Assembly (NCBI GenBank): GCA_022818135.1
Contig: JAFMSR010000017.1
Location: 5,067,403 to 5,131,402, forward strand
Direction of reading: 5' to 3'
Origin: Saxidomus purpurata
Lineage: Eukaryota > Mollusca > Bivalvia > Venerida > Veneridae
Length of the DNA stretch: 64,000 nt
Shown here: in pieces, positions 58,101 through 64,000 of the stretch
How positions within the stretch are numbered: the stretch's first letter is position 1
Layout: every line of letters starts with the position of its first letter
The notes under the pieces: model-generated
What the model saw: the letters and a program-made list of their open reading frames with translations, nothing else
Told to the model about the DNA's origin: nothing
Database searches by the model: none
Translations under genes and position numbers: made by a program

Positions 58101-59409
58101 CATGTTGGGGACGAACCATTCGGATTGCTCATATTCGGACGTTTCTCTTCTAATTCACATTCTTATGCTTACGGTCACCCCGCTGGGATGCAGTTCAATA
58201 CAGGTACACAAAAAATAGAAATAAATATCACATTATAAACTTATTTCGAATGATGATAATAAAAGTGTTACTATACTGGTCTATGAAACGAAATTATACT
58301 AGTTCTTTTAAGAAGTAAAACAAATAATTTCTCAAAAATGATACAAATCTGCTTAATTACAAAAATATACTGGAACGTTTTTATTTGACTATATTTTCTA
58401 AAAAATGTTATTTTCAGTCAGTTTTTACATTGAAATTCTGAGAGCAAGCAGCTTTTAAAGTGCAAGAGATAACGAATAAATCAATTTATAATTCAAGAGA
58501 TGATTTTTCAAAAATATTCTTCCTTAAATTTTTTAATATACCATTATCAATTCTTAATAAAAGAAGACAAACTCCAGTTTCACAACGCGTTTCGACTTTT
58601 AATCATAGTCTTCATCAGGTGAAACATGAAATAGGGAGTGAATAATAATTAGCTTTCCATGTCATATTATACTTTCCATGTCACGTTATACTTTGTATGT
58701 ACGTAATACTCTTCTACTATGTTTTTCTTTTCTTAGAATTATTCCCCATTTTTTGACAAAGTAATACACTTGTTGCTGTTTTTATTTATACTATACCATT
58801 ATCACAGAACCTTCTTGTTATACACGGGTGACCTCAGCTTTATTACGTAATATTTCTGAAACACGAACCGAAACTTTAATTTTTATTGTTACGTCATAGC
58901 CTATAATTTTCTCTCATACATGTATTTGTTAAAACTGATGTATCATTTCGACATTTCTTGTCAGAAGTTGTTTAAGTACCAACAAATAAATTTGTAGTCT
59001 GATATTTGGCTAGAGTGGCAGCAGACGATACAACTTTAGCTTTATTGTTTCATTCTTATGCAGATTGCCCGCAGACAACTCCCTCTGCTCAAATAATTGG
59101 TAATTATATTTATTTTATATGACTTTTACATTAAGAATTTTCATGAAAATAATAAAGCTAATTTACTAAATTAATATATTGCGAGATTTGAAAATTTCGG
59201 ATACTATAAACGATTATTTTAAACTATATCAAATTTCCATGTTATTTCTTTCTTTCTTTTATCTTCTTTGATGAGGGTGGCGACGGGGAGAGGGGAGGAT
59301 ATCTAATAATATATTACGTATTTCACTTTTTTAAATTTTAACTTTATTGTTACGTGTAAAACACTTCTTACACCAGAAATGTCTTGCATTGTGTTTCTTC
59401 GCAGGTTAG
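52117..59409 (+). CDS. Secreted IgGFc-binding-domain protein, copy 2 (six exons, 458 aa)
   Basis: Exons: 52117-52161, 52426-52471, 55179-56248, 58029-58203, 59064-59099, 59405-59409 (stop TAG). Intron phases 0, 1, 0, 1, 1, as in copy 1; all GT/AG. An in-frame second ATG at 52135 may be the real start. Exons 1-2 give the leader MLARICIFVVVVVLYVDGEN then LCSE. The domain begins SYGTDFILGFMD in exon 3 and shares FNSSFINKYQD, VRFEGYD, VRIYAAQ, SDKPLLVVQIA and GMQFNT with copy 1; roughly half the residues match by eye. The C-terminus is DCPQTTPSAQIIG. Again only two Cys in the mature chain. Intron 2 carries a large fold-back element and intron 3 a SINE fragment. Same strand as copy 1, about 10 kb downstream: a tandem duplication. 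Confidence 0.85.
53074..53082. repeat. Target-site duplication TGTTCAACG, left copy
   Basis: Identical to 54864-54872. Confidence 0.85.
53083..54863. mobile_element. 1.78-kb fold-back element with palindromic minisatellite arms
   Basis: Ends ATATCTGTAAAGTTGGTTTG (53083-53102) and its near-perfect reverse complement ending at 54863 (ATATCCGTAAAG on the minus strand). The arms are arrays of GCAGTTCGCGATTCGAATCG and CGAACTGCGAACTGGCAACT, each itself palindromic. The right arm (about 53775-54863) is much longer than the left (to about 53235). Centre 53240-53775 ends in a 27-base A run. Perfect 9-bp duplication outside. No coding capacity. Inside intron 2 of IgGFc copy 2. Confidence 0.9.
54864..54872. 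repeat. Target-site duplication TGTTCAACG, right copy
   Basis: Identical to 53074-53082; see the fold-back element. Confidence 0.85.
55050..55088 (-). CDS. Possible signal-peptide exon, antisense in intron 2 of IgGFc copy 2
   Basis: ATG at 55088 opens MYVYIFALVVLYS, hydrophobic, followed directly by a consensus donor (CAGT|GTAAGT), phase 0. Could be the first exon of a minus-strand gene, perhaps the cysteine-rich exon at 45891-45798, which needs phase 0. It may equally be chance. Confidence 0.2.
56348..56420 (+). mobile_element. SINE-like retroposon 3' fragment
   Basis: Last about 70 bases of the 22306-22945 family (GTGGGGCTCGTTTTGGGGAG to GATATTATTTTTG), 5'-truncated, in intron 3 of IgGFc copy 2. 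Confidence 0.85.
56729..57099 (-). pseudogene. Coding remnant of unknown family, antisense in intron 3
   Basis: Minus strand 57099-56905 (MEKMFPVTDIQTGDENIMWV, then PSIIIANTTKNNIYIEG and FYYIALEPCNML) continues after one frameshift near 56905 in 56944-56729 (INFTISNNFKSEYAVEFGVN, then CSIACQISL and a stop). The mix of residues looks like real protein, with several N-glycosylation-type sites. I do not recognise the family. Confidence 0.3.
57120..57292 (-). repeat. Protein-like repeat fragment (MPTNVFSKFGED)
   Basis: The minus strand reads DIMPTNVMPTNVFSKFGEDR then MKTVRR. The same pattern occurs at 63488-63673 minus (DVMPINVLTRYGDD, then LRKF). Likely fragments of one dispersed repeat rather than genes. 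Confidence 0.45.
57300..58028 (+). other. Rest of intron 3 of IgGFc copy 2
   Basis: No further features recognised. Confidence 0.4.
58435..58457. repeat. Right-end fragment of the TTAA MITE family
   Basis: TTCTGAGAGCAAGCAGCTTTTAA matches the right terminus of 51614-51975; the left part was not found nearby. In intron 4 of IgGFc copy 2. Confidence 0.5.
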
Positions 59410-59505
59410 AGGTGGGGCAATGACTGAGTCTCCGTAACACACAGAAAAAAATATATACATTTCGTTATTTCAAAAAGATTTGATGTATTTCTAAAGTAGC
59501 TTTTC

Positions 59506-59511
59506 AATAAA
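59506..59511 (+). terminator. Polyadenylation signal of IgGFc copy 2
   Basis: AATAAA 97 bases after the stop codon. Confidence 0.45.
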
Positions 59512-59595
59512 CGTTGACAGTAATTAGTGTTTGTAGCCGTTATTACATGTAAAATGTACATCAATAGTTTATTGAGCAGGTGTTCTATTACTTAC

Positions 59596-59815
59596 ATTAT
59601 TGTTGTGGCAGTTATATGTGGAAAGGGCTTGAATACATTTTCGATAAATGTCACAGCTACGACCGTGCGTTTTATAGCCGTGATGGTGACCTTCAGTTGC
59701 ATTTCTTGTTTTTGGTTTGACTTTTATTCCCTCTCTACAATTGCACTTAACCAAGCTAGTGTTTTTACAAACTCTCGTGTCCATGTTAATATTAAAAAAT
59801 GTTTGTTTTCTAATT
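59596..59815 (-). CDS. Candidate EGF-like exon
   Basis: Minus strand. MDTRVCKNTSLVKCNCREGI resembles the end of a calcium-binding EGF domain (CxNTxxxxCxCxxG). After a His/Lys-rich stretch, GRSCDIYRKCIQALSTYNCH resembles the start of the next one (DIxEC, here DIYRKC). A consensus donor (AATAAT|GTAAGT) follows at 59595-59590, phase 0. The upstream limit and acceptor are unclear. It lies just past the 3' end of IgGFc copy 2 on the opposite strand. No other exon found, so it may be a remnant. The hydrophobic plus-strand frame over the same bases is an antisense shadow. Confidence 0.4.
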
Positions 59816-59892
59816 TTCCAATTAGAATTGCTCTTTCTTTGTTTATTTATTTTTGCTTCTAAAGAGTTTTCATATATACTTAAAACTTAAAC

Positions 59893-60028
59893 AAGTTGGT
59901 CATGATGGCCCTATATCGCTCACCTGACTATCAGTGCCCTTACGTATGGCAGTCACTTGTTGCTATAGATCGTCAGTAGCTGCTAAGAATGTCACTGATC
60001 GATAGGGAAAGTCACTGGTAGCTAAAGA
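59893..60028 (-). mobile_element. GTCCGTC-family fragment at the assembly gap
   Basis: AACAAGTTGGTCATGATGGC then CCTATATCGCTCACCTGAC is the reverse complement of the usual right end of this family. It runs into the gap. Confidence 0.6.
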
Positions 60029-60528
60029 NNNNNNNNNNNNNNNNNNNNNNNNNNNNNNNNNNNNNNNNNNNNNNNNNNNNNNNNNNNNNNNNNNNNNNNN
60101 NNNNNNNNNNNNNNNNNNNNNNNNNNNNNNNNNNNNNNNNNNNNNNNNNNNNNNNNNNNNNNNNNNNNNNNNNNNNNNNNNNNNNNNNNNNNNNNNNNNN
60201 NNNNNNNNNNNNNNNNNNNNNNNNNNNNNNNNNNNNNNNNNNNNNNNNNNNNNNNNNNNNNNNNNNNNNNNNNNNNNNNNNNNNNNNNNNNNNNNNNNNN
60301 NNNNNNNNNNNNNNNNNNNNNNNNNNNNNNNNNNNNNNNNNNNNNNNNNNNNNNNNNNNNNNNNNNNNNNNNNNNNNNNNNNNNNNNNNNNNNNNNNNNN
60401 NNNNNNNNNNNNNNNNNNNNNNNNNNNNNNNNNNNNNNNNNNNNNNNNNNNNNNNNNNNNNNNNNNNNNNNNNNNNNNNNNNNNNNNNNNNNNNNNNNNN
60501 NNNNNNNNNNNNNNNNNNNNNNNNNNNN
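60029..60528. other. Scaffold gap of 500 N
   Basis: Exactly 500 N, so a placeholder of fixed size; the true length is unknown. Any open frame over it is meaningless. Confidence 1.
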
Positions 60529-63004
60529 TGACCCTAAAAGGCGCTTTGCATAAACAAATAGTTCCTTTGTGCGCACGCTTGGAAAGACTGATCTAAAATA
60601 GATATACATGTAATAGGTCTCATTTTAGGAAAATCAGCAAGAAAGTCATGCACTAAAACGGATCTTAATTTGAACACTACATGTATAACTCCATATGAAA
60701 TATAATGTAAACAGGCATTGGACATGACGTTATAGCTGCTTTTACATTATTTAGTAAATTGTTTGATAACGAGAATTAAATAAACAAATAAAGTATGAAA
60801 TAATCCCGGCCGTATGGAGCATTAAGTCGTCTTAAATTTAACTACCATGATTATGTACATGTAACATACACATGTACATGAAGTGACAGGTTTATCTTTA
60901 TAACGTACAAAACCCGAATGAGTGCATCGAATATGCGCATCTCTGTAAACGGGCGTATAGCCGTTGCTAAAACTATTTTTATAGCGACAGCCAATATTTA
61001 AAGTTCAATATACACTATTAATGTGTTACGAGATGTACAATGTAAATGAAAGCATGTTTTGTGTTTACAATTCATATAGAAGTAAAATGTGCGTGATATC
61101 TGATAATGTAATAGGAAGGGGACTTTATTTCATTACAGGTATGAATAAACAATCGTTTTACGGATGTTACCTTGGAGTCGCCTGAATTATTTTGTCATGT
61201 TTTTATTCCGTTGGCTGTGTCAAGTTTGCTGTATATTTGATATAAGATCTGTAGTGTGTACCGTATCAGCTACATTTTTTCATATGGTTGGAGGTATCAT
61301 TACTCTTTGTATTAGATTTTTTGTTGGCCTGGATGCTGATAGGTACTGAGATTTGTGTGTTTTTTTTTAATTTCTTCTCTCAATTTATACATTATCATCT
61401 TAAGATTCATTTTTCTTCATGTTACATATGTGGAACGCATAAAATGCGATGATAATACAACTAAACAGCTGTCATAAATTTACATCAATATCTATTACGC
61501 TCAGTCGGATCAAAGCTCTGAAATTTCTTGATGACCAACCTTTCAAAAAGTGAGGTATTTATTTCATGATACATTTGTATGAGATTGTATTATTATCCAT
61601 TCTGTAAAGTTAACCAACAATGGGTTTTCTTTGAATAGGAAATTTGCAAAAGTTTCGGCTTTTAACTAATCCCAAGATAATTGTACACTCTTCAATAAAA
61701 TATATAGTTAAGTGTTTAGATTTTGTTTTCAGATTTTGGTAAAAAAATAAAAGTTCTTCAAACTGCATGTAAATAACGCATTTTAGAACATATACTGTAG
61801 TCATATAAAAAGTATCCAAAAAAAGCAATCAACAAAAAAAAAAAAAAAAACGTGAAAGGTGCGAAAGTTCTTCACAACATTTTTGTGTCATTTTATTTTG
61901 ATATTAATTTTGTAAAATGTCATGATCAAAATAATTATCGACATCGTTTACTAATAGTTGTGTTCTCTTTTGATCGGAAACAAATTAATTGGTATGTGCG
62001 CAGAAAAGAACGAAATACATGTATTTGCAACAAATCGCAATATTGCTCAACTCGACATGGAATCTAATTTTACACATCTACACAAATGTTTAACCGTGAT
62101 ATCAAGTGTATACTTGTGAAACTGATCTTTTTATGGAGATCAGTCATTTACCATGCTTAAAATGATCATTTTCACTTTAAAAAATATGTTATTTTCTTAG
62201 GGCTATAAGTAACACACAGCATGACAAGTATGGCTACCAATCTTATTTACAACCGAATGACGCTCGTTTACAAAAGTGCTACAAACTATTTTTAGCCATT
62301 GTAACGGGTTTGCAGAACCTTAAATGGATTTATCAATGATTCTTGAATATAATTTAATTAATCTTTTTAACACAATAACGACACAGGTGCGAAAATTCGT
62401 GACAGCGTAGACCCTGGTTTGGCAAATTCCGCCATTTTTCAGCGCAGAAGTTAAAATTGGCCCAAATTTAGGAACTTCTCCTTCATAACTTACCCGCTTT
62501 TTAACAAAATGAATTACTCCGAACACTTAAGAAACCATTTCTTAATGCAACCAAACCCATATTATTCACGCAAACACAAAAGAACGACAGAAAATCGCTA
62601 CAAAGTTACGCTATGTTAGCCATAGTTCCGCCATTTTTTCACCTTCCCGTCAAACATTCTTACAGATGATCAGCACTTGAAAGGGCGTATGTAGCAAACA
62701 ATCGAATCGGATATGACTTCACACAATAAAGTACTAAGTTGATTATTTATATCTTACACATTTGTTATGTAGAATTTCAACGTTGAAAAACTGATATTAC
62801 TTAAAGATGAATGAATATATTTATCGATGATCTTCTGTATTCGCTTACTTAAAATGGCGTCGTTGAAATGATGAAATCTCGCAAAATCTCGCCGAGACAG
62901 AGAATTCGTACTTGTTTGTACCGTTTCACAATCCGTTAATATAATAAATCCTGAGCTAGCATACGGATTACTATCACTTCGTTTCATATATTGTTACTTG
63001 CTTT
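60529..63004. other. Intergenic stretch, little recognised
   Basis: 61727-61800 matches the left part of the TTAA MITE (CAGATTTTGGTAAAAAAATA). No supported gene: open frames at 61164-61349, 61610-61828, 61852-62067, 62320-62526 and 62754-62987 have no splice context or motifs. Confidence 0.4.
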
Positions 63005-63390
63005 GCAAGGGTTATCTTTATAATGGATGATTTTCCGTCGTCCGTCAACATTTTTATTCAAACGACATCTCCTCTGAAACCATCAGGTCAATGTTGATGA
63101 AAGTGTGCAGGGATGTTCCTTGCATCAAGCTCTACCATGATTGTTCAAATAATTCCATTCCATGCAGAACTCTGGCTGCTATGGCAAAAATAGGACAAAC
63201 TTTAAAAGTCTCATTCTCTAAAACCACAAGACCTAGAGCTTAGATATTTAGCATGTCGCAATGTGTTGTGGACCTTTGTTCAAATCATGACCCCAGGGTA
63301 CAAATTTACCCTTCCCGGGAGAGGGGGAGGGAGGGGGGTCTTGATTTCGCATAGGCTTATATAGGGAAAACTAAAAAACTACAAGGCCCA
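63005..63390 (+). mobile_element. GTCCGTC-family fragment
   Basis: GATTTTCCGTCGTCCGTC, then AACGACATCTCCTCTGAAAC and CATTCCATGCAGAACTCTGG, close to 34340-34500. Three-prime end missing. Confidence 0.75.
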
Positions 63391-64000
63391 CAATTCTTTG
63401 ACTAACAAACGACAGAACAGTGATGGAGAAACGGTCTCCGAATTGATTGCCAAACTAACCCTTTCCATAATGTAATTAAGGCATTTTTTATCTATTCATT
63501 AAAGCAAATTTCCTTAAATCATCACCATACCTAGTTAACACGTTAATAGGCATAACATCTTTACAGAACTTGACAACCGGTCTACTCATAGAATGCAATC
63601 CCTTGAATTGCTTCAATTTGATAAAAATGATCCTGTATACTCTCTTTCTTTGAAATTTACATCTGATAAACATCAGATACGGAGAAATTATGATTTAATT
63701 TTCGCTATTTTCGCGAACTTTCCACACCGCTTGTTTAAAAATTTACATATTCATCTCAAATAAAATTACTATTAAAGAATGATCTTTTCACGAATAAAAT
63801 AAAAATGTACTGCACGCGCGAATGACTCTGTACACATTTTTGTCACGCAAAAGCTATCCAATTTACAGTAGTGCATTGTATCGACGAGCTTTACCATTGA
63901 AGAAATGAAAGAATTACAGCCTTTACTCACATTAGATGTTTTTACATTTTAACTTAGACAGTTTGTATCCATCACCAGATACAGAGAAGACATAAAGTGG
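63391..64000. other. Right edge of window
   Basis: 63488-63673 (minus) is the second copy of the MPxNVxxxxGDD repeat fragment described at 57120. Nothing else recognised. Confidence 0.4.

Noticed and set aside
59527..59862. 111-codon hydrophobic plus-strand frame
   Set aside because: No leader, splice or domain logic; it is antisense to the EGF-like exon, whose pattern is more specific.
60022..60609. 195-codon frame across the gap
   Set aside because: It consists almost only of N.

Overview
The window is eukaryotic animal DNA: AT-rich, gene-poor, with spliceosomal introns, many repeat families and a 500-N scaffold gap. Two tandem genes for secreted IgGFc-binding-domain proteins, DIRS-like and Gypsy-type retroelements, and many copies of a GTCCGTC-rich repeat of the kind abundant in bivalve genomes suggest a mollusc, most likely a bivalve. 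That assignment is inference.

Layout. 1-1629 is a 29-bp minisatellite that becomes a 169-bp higher-order repeat at its right end. A TATA-box promoter and signal-peptide exon on the minus strand lie at 3047-3155. 5968-9145 is a decayed, 5'-truncated LINE. 11.7-15.1 kb holds an 85-bp tandem array, a 745-bp transposon with perfect 29-bp inverted termini, and palindromic elements. 17.0-22.1 kb has two LTR-like direct repeats, a broken zinc-finger-like passenger between them, and a Gypsy-type gag remnant after the second. 25.1-33.7 kb is a decayed tyrosine-recombinase (DIRS-like) retroelement on the minus strand with 181-bp direct terminal repeats, an apparent gag intron, and later insertions inside it.

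The real gene content is mainly in 36.4-59.5 kb. By joining short exons I could assemble two complete six-exon genes on the plus strand (36455-42041, 464 aa; 52117-59409, 458 aa). They have the same exon order and intron phases, a signal peptide split over exons 1-2, one IgGFc-binding domain, and only two cysteines in the mature chain, one on each side of the domain. Between or beside them on the minus strand are smaller candidates: a 48-aa peptide gene (43428-44152), a cysteine-rich exon (45798-45891) and an EGF-like exon (about 59596-59815).

The most unusual DNA is a pair of large fold-back elements whose inverted arms are built of minisatellite. One (47905-50584) sits in a LINE reading frame, which closes perfectly when the element and one copy of its 6-bp target duplication are removed. 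The other (53083-54863) has a perfect 9-bp target duplication and lies in intron 2 of the second IgGFc gene. All calls come from reading the sequence; no homology search was run.
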